Positions 35,169 through 43,537 of a stretch of DNA of 64,000 nucleotides are shown in pieces. The notes beneath the pieces were generated by a model. The model saw only the letters and a program-made list of their open reading frames with translations, was not told the origin of the DNA and ran no database searches. Origin of the DNA: Anaerolineae bacterium (GTDB lineage: Bacteria > Chloroflexota > Anaerolineae > Aggregatilineales > Aggregatilineaceae); contig JAOSJP010000034.1 in assembly GCA_027494015.1 (NCBI GenBank), positions 372,001-436,000 of the forward strand, written 5' to 3'. The first letter of the stretch is position 1, and every line of letters begins with the position of its first letter. Position numbers and translations under genes: made by a program.

Positions 35169-35333
35169 ATGGACTTCAACGCTATTCTGAACGAACTGGG
35201 TTTCTTTCTGCTGCGTGTTGGCTTGCCCGTCATCCTGCTCGTCACGCTGGGCGTTCTCATTGACCGCTGGGAAAGATCGCGCCGCGAGCGTGGCGAGTCA
35301 TCCTTCGATCTCACGTCCAACAATCATCACTAG
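35169..35333 (+). CDS. Small single-pass membrane protein
   Basis: The 54-residue protein has one transmembrane helix (about 10-31, GFFLLRVGLPVILLVTLGVL) and a charged tail (DRWERSRRERGESS). AAGGAG lies 10 bases upstream of ATG 35169. It is divergent from the cytochrome operon, 160 bases away, and may be a small accessory to that complex, but no family is recognised. The small size and good ribosome site make it a plausible real gene. Confidence 0.6.
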   Translation: MDFNAILNELGFFLLRVGLPVILLVTLGVLIDRWERSRRERGESSFDLTSNNHH

Positions 35334-35379
35334 AGGTGTTATGATGAGGCTGTCTTTCCAGGGTTTGGTAGCTCTGGTT

Positions 35380-35453
35380 ACCTCACCCCGTTCGGTGGGC
35401 TGCCTCTCCATGCATGGAGAGGGGGAAAGGAGGAGGAGGCAGGGGTGAGGTAA
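35380..35453. repeat. Short family A-like hairpin and truncated neighbour
   Basis: CCTCACCCCGTTCGG ... CTCTCCATGCATGGAGAG ... GGGGTGAGG is the central palindrome only. A further truncated copy (ACCCCACCCCCGCTCGGC to GCCTCGTCC) occupies about 35660-35703, immediately before the FAH gene. The AT-richer stretch 35454-35620 between them shows nothing recognisable. Confidence 0.65.
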
Positions 35454-35719
35454 ACAACCTTATAAGGGTAAAGTTATAAACGCTCTAGGCCGTGCGCCCT
35501 GCGTTCTGGCGAGAACGAGGATAAACACGGCTTTGCTCGTACTTAACTGAACCATAATTCTACATTATGAGCAAAATCCCGCTCAGTGCCGGACTCAATA
35601 CGCAGCCGTGACATTTGTCATGTTTTGCCCGGCCCGCTGGGACACTGTTCTGCTGCACCCTGGTTTACCCCACCCCCGCTCGGCGCTGACGCGCCTCGTC
35701 CACTCCGAAGGGAGCACCC

Positions 35720-36502
35720 ATGACCCAGATCGCGCGCTTCTCCACAGCCGAAGGCCCGCGCTACGGGCTGATCGCAGACGGCATCCTCTACGCCCTGGCC
35801 GGGCCAGCCGATGCACCCCCGTTCGGCAGGCGCGATCTCGCGCCGGGCGAGCGCATGGGGCCGGTCGAGCAGATCACTCTGCTGCCGCCGGTCGTGCCGG
35901 GCAAGATCATGTGCATCGGGCGCAACTACGCGGCGCACGCTGCCGAGCATGGCGTATCCGTCCCCGACGAGCCGGTGCTGTTCCTCAAGCCGCCCAGCGC
36001 GCTGATCGCGCACGGCGGGCAGATCGTCCTGCCTCCCGGTGCTGGACGGGTGGATCACGAGGCGGAGCTGGCGGTGATCATCGGGCAGCGCGCATCTCAC
36101 GTCCGCCGGGAAGAAGCGCTCGACTACGTGTTCGGCTACACCAGTGCCAACGACGTGAGCGCGCGCGATTACCAGAAGAAGGACGGGCAGTGGGGCCGCG
36201 CCAAAGGCTTCGACACCTTCTGCCCACTCGGCCCCTGGATCGTCACCGGCCTCGATGTTGCCGACCTGGCGATTGCCTGCCACGTCAACGGCGAGCAGCG
36301 TCAGAGCGCGCGCACGTCCGACATGATCTTCGACGTGGCAACGCTGGTTTCTTTCGTCAGCGGAGTGATGACCCTGCTCCCTGGGGACGTGCTGCTGACC
36401 GGCACGCCGTCCGGCGTCAGCCCGTTGCTGGCTGGCGACACAGTTGAGGTGATGATCGAGGGAATCGGCACGCTGCGCAACACAGTGCGCAACGCCCGCT
36501 AG
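35720..36502 (+). CDS. Fumarylacetoacetate hydrolase-family protein
   Basis: The 260-residue protein is the short FAH-type (FAHD1/YcgM/HpcE-like). It has GKIMCIGRNYAAHAAE (about 62-77), the metal-ligand region VDHEAELAVIIG with Glu residues, YTSANDVSARDYQKKD (146-161), and GDVLLTGTPSGV near the end. Family members hydrolyse or decarboxylate beta-keto acids such as acylpyruvates or oxaloacetate; which one is not determined. AAGGGAGCACCC precedes the ATG. It follows a truncated repeat and is convergent with the sugar dehydrogenase, with a terminator between. Confidence 0.9.
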   Translation: MTQIARFSTAEGPRYGLIADGILYALAGPADAPPFGRRDLAPGERMGPVEQITLLPPVVPGKIMCIGRNYAAHAAEHGVSVPDEPVLFLKPPSALIAHGGQIVLPPGAGRVDHEAELAVIIGQRASHVRREEALDYVFGYTSANDVSARDYQKKDGQWGRAKGFDTFCPLGPWIVTGLDVADLAIACHVNGEQRQSARTSDMIFDVATLVSFVSGVMTLLPGDVLLTGTPSGVSPLLAGDTVEVMIEGIGTLRNTVRNAR

Positions 36503-36509
36503 CGCAGCG

Positions 36510-36546
36510 AAAAAGCCCCTGGCAGTCCTGGACTGGGGGGCTTCTG
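36510..36546 (-). terminator. Intrinsic terminator between convergent genes
   Basis: AAGCCCC (36513-36519) pairs with GGGGCTT (36537-36543), with an inner CAGTC-CTG-GACTG stem. The A-tract at 36510-36514 gives a U-run on the minus strand, so it mainly ends the sugar-dehydrogenase transcript. On the plus strand the hairpin lacks a U-tract. Confidence 0.75.
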
Positions 36547-36565
36547 CTCGCTTACAGGGGAGCGC

Positions 36566-37786
36566 TTACCCGCCCGCGGCCGGCTCGAAGCGCAGCACCG
36601 CCCCGCCGTAGTCCACCAGGTACAGCTCGCCCGCCTCGTCTTCGCCGAACGAGCTGATGTTGCGCCCGGACTCCAGCGACACGACCGCCTGCCAGAGACC
36701 CCTTGCACCCCGCTGGGCGGACCAGATCGTGCCGGAGCACCAGTCGCCGTACAGGTAGACGCCCTGCAACGCGGGGATGCGCTCGCCGCGATAGACATAG
36801 CCGCCCGTCACCGAGCAACGGCCCACACTGTGATCGTATTCCAGCACGGGCGGGACGACGTCAGACGCTGCCCGCTGCCCGGAATAAACATGCGTCCCTT
36901 CGAAGGCGTTCCAGCCATAGTTCTCGCCGCCCGCGCTGCCTGCTGGCTGGAAGTTGATCTCCTCCCACTGGTTCTGCCCCACGTCCGCCAGGTAGAGGTC
37001 ACCGGTCGCGCGGTCGAAGCTGAAGCGCCAGACGTTGCGCAGCCCCCACGCCCAGATTTCCGGACGCGCGCCTTCGCGCTCAACGAAGGGGTTGTCCGCC
37101 GGGATCGCGTAGCCGTCAGGAACATCCACATCAATGCGCAGAATCTTGCCCAGCAGCGTGCTCAGGTTCTGGCCGCTGCCCAGCGGGTCGCCGCCCGACC
37201 CGCCATCGCCGAGCGAAATGTACAGATACCCGTCCGGGCCGAAGGCCATGTGCCCGCCGTTATGATTGGCATAGGGCTGCTCCACGTACAGCAGCGGCGC
37301 GGCGCTGGTCGCGTCCGCGCGGTCGGGGTCGTCGGCTGAGATGGTGTAGCGCGAAATGACCGAGTGGCCATTGAGGTCGGTGTAATTGATGTAGAACAGC
37401 CCGTTCTCAGCGTAGTTGGGATGGAACGCCAGCCCCAGCAGGCCGCGCTCGGTGTAGTTGTCTTCCAGGGCCTGGCGGCTGATCAGCCCGGACACGTCCA
37501 GGAAGGGCTGGCGAAGGGCCGCGCCGTCTTTGATCACGCGAATCGCGCCGCTCTGCTCGACCACGAACAGGCGGCCCGACCCGTCGCCGGCGTGCGTGAC
37601 ATACAGCGGGCGCGAGAAGCCGCTGGCTACTGGCACCAACTGGTAAGGCGTCTGCTGAGACTCAGCAGCGCCTTGCGCGCGCCCCGCATCCGGCTGCCAG
37701 ACGATCAGCGCCGCAACTGCCGTCACCGTCAGCGCCATCACAAGCGCGGCCATCGCCGCTCGTTTCACCGAGGACTCACCCATCAT
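36566..37786 (-). CDS. PQQ-dependent aldose (glucose/sorbosone) dehydrogenase-type protein
   Basis: The ~406-residue exported beta-propeller has an N-terminal signal segment (about 9-30, AALVMALTVTAVAALIVW). The GSDH fold follows (SGFSRPLYVTHAGDGSGRLFV, cited in part; ERGLLGLAFHPNY; HNGGHMAFGPDGYLYISLGDG; ENYGWNAFEGT; GGYVYRGERIP). These motifs include the catalytic His and Asp region of soluble aldose dehydrogenases. It would oxidise sugars with PQQ outside the membrane; PQQ synthesis genes are not in view. ATG 37786 or 37783 follows GGAGAG; an upstream GTG at 37798 is less likely. Confidence 0.88.
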   Translation of the reverse strand: MMGESSVKRAAMAALVMALTVTAVAALIVWQPDAGRAQGAAESQQTPYQLVPVASGFSRPLYVTHAGDGSGRLFVVEQSGAIRVIKDGAALRQPFLDVSGLISRQALEDNYTERGLLGLAFHPNYAENGLFYINYTDLNGHSVISRYTISADDPDRADATSAAPLLYVEQPYANHNGGHMAFGPDGYLYISLGDGGSGGDPLGSGQNLSTLLGKILRIDVDVPDGYAIPADNPFVEREGARPEIWAWGLRNVWRFSFDRATGDLYLADVGQNQWEEINFQPAGSAGGENYGWNAFEGTHVYSGQRAASDVVPPVLEYDHSVGRCSVTGGYVYRGERIPALQGVYLYGDWCSGTIWSAQRGARGLWQAVVSLESGRNISSFGEDEAGELYLVDYGGAVLRFEPAAGG

Positions 37787-37876
37787 CCATCTCTCCACAT
37801 GCTCTGACCGATACAGCCGATCTTAGCGGCGCGCCGCCCGCACTGACAACTCCAGCGGCGACTTCGCGGAACCGGT

Positions 37877-37908
37877 TGTAGGGGCGGGTTTGCAAACCCG
37901 CCCCTACA
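37877..37908. repeat. REP: perfect 32-bp palindrome
   Basis: TGTAGGGGCGGGTTTG is followed directly by its reverse complement, with no loop. It belongs to the same REP family as 26787-26816 and 50572-50603, and lies upstream of the sugar-dehydrogenase gene. Confidence 0.85.
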
Positions 37909-38009
37909 GGCCCTACCAGGCATCCGCGCTTCTCCTTCAAGCCGCCTGTTTCTTCTGTTGATTGTGATCGCTCGTCGTTATGCTAAATCAACACTGCCTA
38001 ATTATGTCC

Positions 38010-38095
38010 GTCCCTCCACGTTGGAGAGGGGGAAGCAAGGCGCGTCAGCGCCGAGCGGAGGTGAGGTAAAGGGGGGCGCAGCAGAGCCGCGCCCG
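38010..38095. repeat. Partial family A-like repeat
   Basis: CCCTCCACGTTGGAGAGGG-type hairpin, then GGCGCGTCAGCGCCGAGCGG and AGGTGAGG, matching half of the family A palindrome, ending with GCGCAGCAGAGCC. Terminal repeats are absent. With the REP at 37877 it explains part of the gap before the hydrogenase genes. Confidence 0.6.
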
Positions 38096-38167
38096 CGAGA
38101 TTTCCCCAGCCACTCCGCGCCCGGCTGGGACGCGGACAACGCCCCGGCTTGTGTCGGCTTTCACAGA

Positions 38168-38183
38168 AGTGATTTACGTCACA
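38168..38183. promoter_or_regulatory. CRP/FNR-type operator upstream of hydrogenase operon
   Basis: AGTGA-TTTACG-TCACA matches the CRP consensus TGTGA-N6-TCACA at 9 of 10 positions. It lies about 165 bases before the hydrogenase beta-subunit start. A possible -10 (TACCCT or CTAATG near 38228-38237) would put the site around -60, a common activator position. The regulator is not in the window. Confidence 0.5.
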
Positions 38184-38341
38184 CCAAACATGGTCAAGCG
38201 CCACTGTGGGGCAGGCGCGCAGCTTGCTACCCTAATGTTCAAGAAGCGGATAGAAGCAGCCGATGCGCGCGATCGGTGCGAAGGTGACGCGCAGCGGCAT
38301 TTTGATCGTTTACCCGCATCAGAGCCTTGGCGGAGTCACAC

Positions 38342-39409
38342 ATGAGCCTTTACATCTTGTCAAAGGAACGGCTGCCGCAGTTCGTCAAGGCGCTGCAAGG
38401 GAAATTCCGCGTCGTCGGGCCGGTGGTGACAGAGACCGGCTTTGCTTTCGATGACATCACCGATCCCGCGCAGCTCCAGATGGACTACACGACAACCATT
38501 CTGCCCCCCAAGAAGTACTTCCTTCCTCAACGCGAAGTGCTGCTCTCCTACCGTAATGAGAAGGAGAACGGCGGTCCTCAGCGCCTTGAGCTGCGCCCCG
38601 TGTATCAGGATGTTCAGCCGACGGTGATCTTCGGCGTGCATACCTGTGACATGAACGGCATCATGCTCTACGACAAGGTCTTCTCCGAGGGCTTTCGCGA
38701 TGAGCACTATATGGAGCGGCGCGAGCAGATTTACATCATCGGCATCGAATGCCTGCATCCGTGCGACGAAGCCTCATTCTGCAAAGACATGGGCACCCTC
38801 ACCGCCCCGCCGATCTACGACCTGCACATGACCGACGCCGGCGACCACTACTTCGTGGATACAGGGACCGAGAAGGGCGAGCGCCTGCTGCTCGACAATG
38901 CCTATGTCAAGATGGCCGAGAAGGAAGACATCCAGCGGCTTGGCCAGGTGCTTTCTGCCAAGTGGCCGCGCTTCCGCATGCGCCTGAAGATGAGCCGCGA
39001 CCAGACCCCGTCGCTGCTGACGCTGGGCTACCAGGCCCGCCTGTGGCAGGAACTCGGCGACCGCTGCCTGGCTTGCGGATCGTGCACGAACGTCTGCCCC
39101 ACCTGCTTCTGCTTCGATGTGCGCGACGAGAACGACATCACCATGCAGGGCGGCGAGCGCGTGCGTGTGTGGGACTCGTGCCAGCTTCGCGAGTTCGCAC
39201 TGGTGGCCGGCGGGCACAACTTCCGCGAGAGCAAGGCGTCGCGCGTCCGGCATCGCCTGATGCGCAAGGGCAAGTACATCAAGCAGGTGCACGGCTTGCT
39301 TGGCTGCACCGGCTGCGGGCGCTGCGAGCGGGCCTGCCTGGTGAACATCACCATCCCCGGCACGCTGAACGCGCTGCACGAAGAGATGCAGCTCGAACCG
39401 GGCCTATAG
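38342..39409 (+). CDS. hydB: [NiFe]-hydrogenase (group 3b) beta subunit, iron-sulfur
   Basis: The 355-residue protein matches the HydB/sulfhydrogenase beta subunit. The N-terminal two thirds contain FGVHTCDMNGI and GIECLHPCDEASFC. Two ferredoxin-type motifs follow: CLACGSCTNVCPTCFCFDV (about 239-257) and CTGCGRCERACLVNI (about 322-336). It relays electrons between the hydrogenase core and the flavin subunit. GGCGGAG lies before ATG 38342. It begins the beta-gamma-delta-alpha order also seen in Pyrococcus hydBGDA. A CRP-type site lies upstream. Confidence 0.9.
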   Translation: MSLYILSKERLPQFVKALQGKFRVVGPVVTETGFAFDDITDPAQLQMDYTTTILPPKKYFLPQREVLLSYRNEKENGGPQRLELRPVYQDVQPTVIFGVHTCDMNGIMLYDKVFSEGFRDEHYMERREQIYIIGIECLHPCDEASFCKDMGTLTAPPIYDLHMTDAGDHYFVDTGTEKGERLLLDNAYVKMAEKEDIQRLGQVLSAKWPRFRMRLKMSRDQTPSLLTLGYQARLWQELGDRCLACGSCTNVCPTCFCFDVRDENDITMQGGERVRVWDSCQLREFALVAGGHNFRESKASRVRHRLMRKGKYIKQVHGLLGCTGCGRCERACLVNITIPGTLNALHEEMQLEPGL

Positions 39410-39421
39410 GAGAAGCGCGCG

Positions 39422-40300
39422 ATGCTGCACACCACCCAGAACCTGACAACCACGACCACCCCCCTGCGCTACAACGGGCATACGTCGGTCTTCCTGCCCA
39501 CCGTCGCCACCGTCGAGGCTGTGACGACGGAGACGGCGCTGGAGAAAATCTTCACCGTGCGCCTGCCGGGCGGCCAGAACCTCGGCAACGTGCCCGGCCA
39601 GTTCGTGATGGTGTCCATCCCCGGCGTGGGCGAAGCGCCGATCAGCGTGATGTCGTCGCCCAGCCGCACCGGGGAGACGTTCAAGCTGTGCATCCGCAAC
39701 GCCGGCGACCTGACCAGCCTCATCCACCACCTCCAGCCGGGCGACGAGATCGGCATTCGCGGGCCGTTCGGGCGCGGCTTCCCCGTCGCCCAGTTTCGCG
39801 GCAAGGACATCCTGATCGCGGCGGGGGGCCTGGGGCTGGCCCCGGCGCGCTCGCTGATTGACGAAGTGCTCGACAACCGCACCAGTTTTGGCCGACTGCT
39901 CATCCTCTATGGGGCGAAGAATCCGGGCGAAATCCTGTTCCGCGACGTGCTGGCCGAGTGGGAGAAGCGCGACGACGTTGAGTTCATGGTCACAGTGGAC
40001 CGGCCTGACGACACATGGCTTGGCCATGTCGGGGTGATCACGACCCTGTTCGAGCACGTTGACATCAACCCCTATAAGACGATTGCCGTCACAGTGGGGC
40101 CGCCCGTCATGTACCGTTTCGTGACGATGGAGCTGCTGGGCAAGGGTCTCACGCCCGAACAAATCTGGATGAGCTTCGAGCGCCGCATGAAGTGCGGCAT
40201 CGGCAAATGCGGTCACTGCCAGGTCAACCATCGTTATAGCTGCCAGGAAGGGCCGTCGTGGACTTACGCGGAAGCTCTGGCTTTTGAGGAGGCGCTCTAA
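39422..40300 (+). CDS. hydG: [NiFe]-hydrogenase (group 3b) gamma subunit, FAD/NAD(P)-binding
   Basis: The 292-residue ferredoxin reductase-like protein has an FAD-binding barrel (GQFVMVSIPGVGEAPISVMS, about 60-79), an NAD(P)-binding Rossmann part (DILIAAGGLGLAPARSLI) and a C-terminal [2Fe-2S] site (CGIGKCGHCQ...YSCQEGP). It exchanges electrons with NAD(P)H. The stop overlaps the next start (TAATG), indicating translational coupling with the delta subunit. Confidence 0.92.
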   Translation: MLHTTQNLTTTTTPLRYNGHTSVFLPTVATVEAVTTETALEKIFTVRLPGGQNLGNVPGQFVMVSIPGVGEAPISVMSSPSRTGETFKLCIRNAGDLTSLIHHLQPGDEIGIRGPFGRGFPVAQFRGKDILIAAGGLGLAPARSLIDEVLDNRTSFGRLLILYGAKNPGEILFRDVLAEWEKRDDVEFMVTVDRPDDTWLGHVGVITTLFEHVDINPYKTIAVTVGPPVMYRFVTMELLGKGLTPEQIWMSFERRMKCGIGKCGHCQVNHRYSCQEGPSWTYAEALAFEEAL

Positions 40301-41133
40301 TGGCGACGAAACCGAAAATCGCCTTCTTTGACTTCACAAGCTGCGAGGGCTGCCAGCTTACGGTGGTAGACCTGCTGCAAACGCATCTCGGCCTGCTCGA
40401 CCTGGTGGAGATCGTTCAGTTCCGCGAAGCTATGTCGGAGAAAGGTGAAGACTACCAGATCGCCTTCGTCGAAGGCTCGTGCACGCGCCAGAGCGACGAG
40501 GCTCGCCTGCAGAAGATCCGCGAGCAGGCGGCGGTCGTCGTGGCGCTGGGCGCCTGCGCGCACCTGGGCGGCGTCAACGCCCTGAAGAACTACTGGCCCA
40601 TCGAGAATGCCCAGGCATATGTCTATGGCAAGGGTGGCAGGAATGCCTACGAGAGCTACCCGGCCCGGCCCATCTCGGCGGTGATCGCGGTGGACGCCGT
40701 GGTCCCCGGCTGCCCGATTGATCGCCACGAGTTTCTGCGCATCGTCCAGCTTCTGCTGCAAGGCCGCCAGCCGCACCTGCCCGACTACCCGCTGTGCGTC
40801 GAGTGCAAGCTTCAAGAGAACGCCTGCCTGAACAAGCACGGCATCCCCTGCCTGGGGCCGATCACCCGCGCCGGCTGCGAGGCCATTTGCCCCAGCTATG
40901 GCGACGGGTGCGAAGGCTGCCGGGGCTGGGCGCCGGAGGCAAACTTCGCCTACATGCGCGAAATCCTGCGCGGGCACGGCCTGTCTGACGCCGACATTGA
41001 CGCCCGTTTCACCCTGTTCAACCACTACCAGTTGCAGCAGATGGGTGAGCCAGCGCCGGTCACGACCCCTCTCGGTCCCGACAGAACCGCCCCCCTCCCT
41101 ATGTCAACATTCGCCGCGCCGAAGGAGGACTGA
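40300..41133 (+). CDS. hydD: [NiFe]-hydrogenase (group 3b) small (delta) subunit
   Basis: The 277-residue protein has the N-terminal proximal cluster motif SCEGCQLTVVDLL (about 14-26), a second Cys region (GSCTRQSDE, LGACAHLGG) and C-terminal Cys groups (LCVECKLQENACL, CEAICPSYGDGCEGC) for [4Fe-4S] clusters. It has no Tat signal, so the enzyme is cytoplasmic. The last ~25 residues are Pro-rich and not conserved. Confidence 0.92.
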   Translation: MATKPKIAFFDFTSCEGCQLTVVDLLQTHLGLLDLVEIVQFREAMSEKGEDYQIAFVEGSCTRQSDEARLQKIREQAAVVVALGACAHLGGVNALKNYWPIENAQAYVYGKGGRNAYESYPARPISAVIAVDAVVPGCPIDRHEFLRIVQLLLQGRQPHLPDYPLCVECKLQENACLNKHGIPCLGPITRAGCEAICPSYGDGCEGCRGWAPEANFAYMREILRGHGLSDADIDARFTLFNHYQLQQMGEPAPVTTPLGPDRTAPLPMSTFAAPKED

Positions 41134-41138
41134 CGGCC

Positions 41139-42440
41139 ATGACCGAGAATATCCGAGTCAACGTGCACCATGTGACCCGCGTGGAGGGTCACGGCAACAT
41201 TGTTGTGGACGTGCGCGACGGCACCATCGAGAAGTGCGAGCTGCAGATCGTCGAGACGCCGCGCTTCTTCGAGGCCATGCTGTGCGGGCGGCCCTACTAC
41301 CAGGCATCGCACATCACCAGCCGCATCTGCGGCATCTGCGCCTGCGGGCACGCCACCGCCAGCCTGCGCGCCACCGAGCGCGCCTTGCAGGTGAAGCTGA
41401 GCGAGCAGACGGTTCGCCTGCGCAGGCTTGTCTTTCACGGCGAGCTGCTGGACAGCCACATCCTGCACGTCTACATGCTGGTCGCCCCGGATTTCCTGGG
41501 CGTGGGCAGCGTCATCCCGCTGGCGGCGACCCATCCTGAGGTCGTCAAGCGCGCGCTGCGCATGAAGCAGTTTTCGGGCGACCTGTGCGCGGCCTTCGCC
41601 GGGCGGCACACCCACCCCATCGCCATGACCGTCGGCGGCTTCACCCAGTTTCCGGCGCTGAGCAAGGTGGAGGAACTGCGCGAGCGGGCCGAGGCGCTGC
41701 TGGCCGACGTGGACGCGACGGTGGAATTGTTCGGCTCGCTGCCCTGGCCGTCCTTCGAGCGCGAGACAGAATACGTGGCGCTCGTCCACCCTGACTACTA
41801 CGGCTTCGTTGACGGCGAGATCGGCAGCACGGACGGCTACACACTGCCCATTGACCAGTACCGCCAGGTCACCAACGAGCGCCTGGCTCCGCACTCTACG
41901 GCCAAGCACACCGCCTTCAACCGCGACAGCTACATGGTCGGGGCGCTGGCCCGTTACAACCTGAAGCAGCAGCACCTGCACCCGCGCGCCAAAGCCGCCG
42001 CCGAGCACCTGGGGCTGAGCGCGCCGTGCTACAACCCGTTCCTCAACAGCGCCGCGCAGGTCGTCGAGATCGCGCACTGCGTGGACGACGTAATCCTGCT
42101 GCTGGACGAGGTGCTCAGGCGCGGCATCGAGTGGGAGAAGCCCGCGCCGGTGACGCTGTCGCCGGGCGCGCGCGGCGTTGGCGCGTGCGACGTGCCGCGT
42201 GGTATTCTGTTCCACGAGTATCAGATCGGCGAGGACGGGCTGATCGAAGAGGCGAACTGCATCATCCCTACCGGCCAGAACCTGGGCAACGTGGATCGCG
42301 ACATGCGCGCGCTGGTGCCCACGCTGCTGACCGAGCCGGAAGACAGCATCCGGCTGAAGATGGAGATGCTGGTGCGCGCCTACGATCCGTGCATTTCGTG
42401 CTCGACGCATTTCCTGAACGTCGAGTTCGTCGGCAAGTGA
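41139..42440 (+). CDS. hydA: [NiFe]-hydrogenase (group 3b) large catalytic (alpha) subunit
   Basis: The 433-residue large subunit carries the NiFe(CN)2CO site. The L1 motif is RICGICACGHA with Cys64 and Cys67, and the L2 motif is DPCISCSTH with Cys418, Cys421 and His424. A nine-residue tail (FLNVEFVGK) follows His424 and is the expected target of the maturation protease encoded next. All four metal ligands are Cys, so this is not a NiFeSe enzyme despite the Sec genes nearby. It probably balances NAD(P)H by reversible H2 oxidation. GAAGGAGGAC precedes the ATG. Confidence 0.95.
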   Translation: MTENIRVNVHHVTRVEGHGNIVVDVRDGTIEKCELQIVETPRFFEAMLCGRPYYQASHITSRICGICACGHATASLRATERALQVKLSEQTVRLRRLVFHGELLDSHILHVYMLVAPDFLGVGSVIPLAATHPEVVKRALRMKQFSGDLCAAFAGRHTHPIAMTVGGFTQFPALSKVEELRERAEALLADVDATVELFGSLPWPSFERETEYVALVHPDYYGFVDGEIGSTDGYTLPIDQYRQVTNERLAPHSTAKHTAFNRDSYMVGALARYNLKQQHLHPRAKAAAEHLGLSAPCYNPFLNSAAQVVEIAHCVDDVILLLDEVLRRGIEWEKPAPVTLSPGARGVGACDVPRGILFHEYQIGEDGLIEEANCIIPTGQNLGNVDRDMRALVPTLLTEPEDSIRLKMEMLVRAYDPCISCSTHFLNVEFVGK

Positions 42441-42461
42441 CGCGGTCTTGCGCGGGAGCAA

Positions 42462-42489
42462 GGGAGACGCGCCTGGCAGGGCGTCTCCC
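42462..42489. promoter_or_regulatory. Perfect hairpin between hydrogenase large-subunit and protease genes
   Basis: GGGAGACGC, ten bases, GCGTCTCCC: a perfect 9-bp stem without a following U-tract. It could mark an mRNA-processing or attenuation point that lowers expression of the downstream maturation protease, response regulator and kinase relative to the structural genes. Confidence 0.5.
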
Positions 42490-42528
42490 GGCGCTGCGCA
42501 ATGCCCGGCACGGGGACAGGTGCGGGCG

Positions 42529-43002
42529 ATGGCCGCAGGCACGCAGGGCGACACGCTGATCCTGGGCGTTGGCAACCCCTTGATGGGCGATGATGGCGCA
42601 GGCGTGCTGGCCGTCCAGCGCCTGCTGGCGCGGCCCGATCTGCCGCCAGACGTGACTGTGATAGACGGCGGCACTGCCGGGCTGGGACTGATTCCGCTCA
42701 TTGAGAGCTACCGCCGCGTCGTGCTGGTGGACGCCGTGCTGATGGGCGAGCCGCCGGGCACCGTGCGCCGTTTCGCGTGGCGCGAGGCGCGCGTCGCCGG
42801 GCGCGCACAGCCCCTGTCGCTGCACCAGAGCGACCTGGCGGATGCGTTGGCGCTGGCCGAGGCGCTCGGCAGCCTGCCGCCGGAGGTGGTGATCTATGGC
42901 GTGCAGCCCCAGCACACGGACTGGGAGCAACCGCTCAGCGAAGCCGTCGCGCGCGCCTTACCGGGTTTGGTAGATGCCCTCTTAACCGAGGTCAGGAGCT
43001 AG
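42529..43002 (+). CDS. Hydrogenase maturation endopeptidase (HycI/HyaD family)
   Basis: The 157-residue protease has the family opening LILGVGNPLMGDDGAGV (about 9-25) with the Ni-sensing Asp, and VVLVDAVLMGEPPG with the second metal ligand. It removes the C-terminal peptide of the hydrogenase large subunit after nickel insertion. ATG 42529 is chosen where the conserved domain begins; the longer frame contains the hairpin. Its place right after hydA fits. Confidence 0.9.
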   Translation: MAAGTQGDTLILGVGNPLMGDDGAGVLAVQRLLARPDLPPDVTVIDGGTAGLGLIPLIESYRRVVLVDAVLMGEPPGTVRRFAWREARVAGRAQPLSLHQSDLADALALAEALGSLPPEVVIYGVQPQHTDWEQPLSEAVARALPGLVDALLTEVRS

Positions 43003-43009
43003 GACGACT

Positions 43010-43399
43010 ATGGCCCACAAGATTCTGATCATTGACGACGATCCTGATGTAGTGCTGGCGCTGCGTATGCCGTTGGAGAGCGCGGGATACGCCGTTTCGG
43101 ACGCGCACTCGCAGGAGAGCGGCCTGAAGGCCGTTGATCAGATCAAGCCCGATCTGATCATTCTCGACGTGATGATGGATACGCACACGGCGGGCTTTCA
43201 ACTGGCGCAAAAGCTGCACGGCCCTGGCGCCACAGAGGCGCACAAGGCGATCCCCATCCTCATGCTGACCGCCGTGCACCAGACCACGCCGCTGCGCTTC
43301 TCACCCGACGAAGACTACCTGCCGGTAGATGGCTTCATCGAGAAGCCCGTTGATCCGAAGCGGCTGATCAGCGAGATCAAGAAGCTGCTCCAGAAGTAG
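43010..43399 (+). CDS. Single-domain response regulator (receiver only)
   Basis: The 129-residue receiver has the acidic pair DDD (9-11), phosphoacceptor Asp in LIILDVMMDT (about 53), Thr/Ser in LMLTAVHQ and Lys in FIEKPVDP. There is no output domain. AGGAGCTAGGACGACT precedes the ATG, 7 bases after the protease. The following gene is a histidine kinase, which may be its partner. Whether they control the hydrogenase is inference. Confidence 0.88.
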   Translation: MAHKILIIDDDPDVVLALRMPLESAGYAVSDAHSQESGLKAVDQIKPDLIILDVMMDTHTAGFQLAQKLHGPGATEAHKAIPILMLTAVHQTTPLRFSPDEDYLPVDGFIEKPVDPKRLISEIKKLLQK

Positions 43400-43537
43400 A
43401 CGCGGCGTACTCTGGCACGAGCAGCGCGCCGCCCTGCCTGGTGACCCGATCCGTGCCTTGTTGGGGGCGGAGTCAGTGGGCACTGAGCGCGCCGGCCCTT
43501 TCACCTGCTGCTGGGGGAAGGCCACGCGAGGCGTCTG

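Noticed and set aside
41139..42440. Hydrogenase large subunit as a selenoprotein given the nearby Sec genes
   Set aside because: All four metal-binding positions are encoded by Cys codons and there is no in-frame UGA.
41025..42701. 558-residue antisense frame opposite the hydrogenase large subunit
   Set aside because: Codon-shadow frame; no recognisable domain and no ribosome site.
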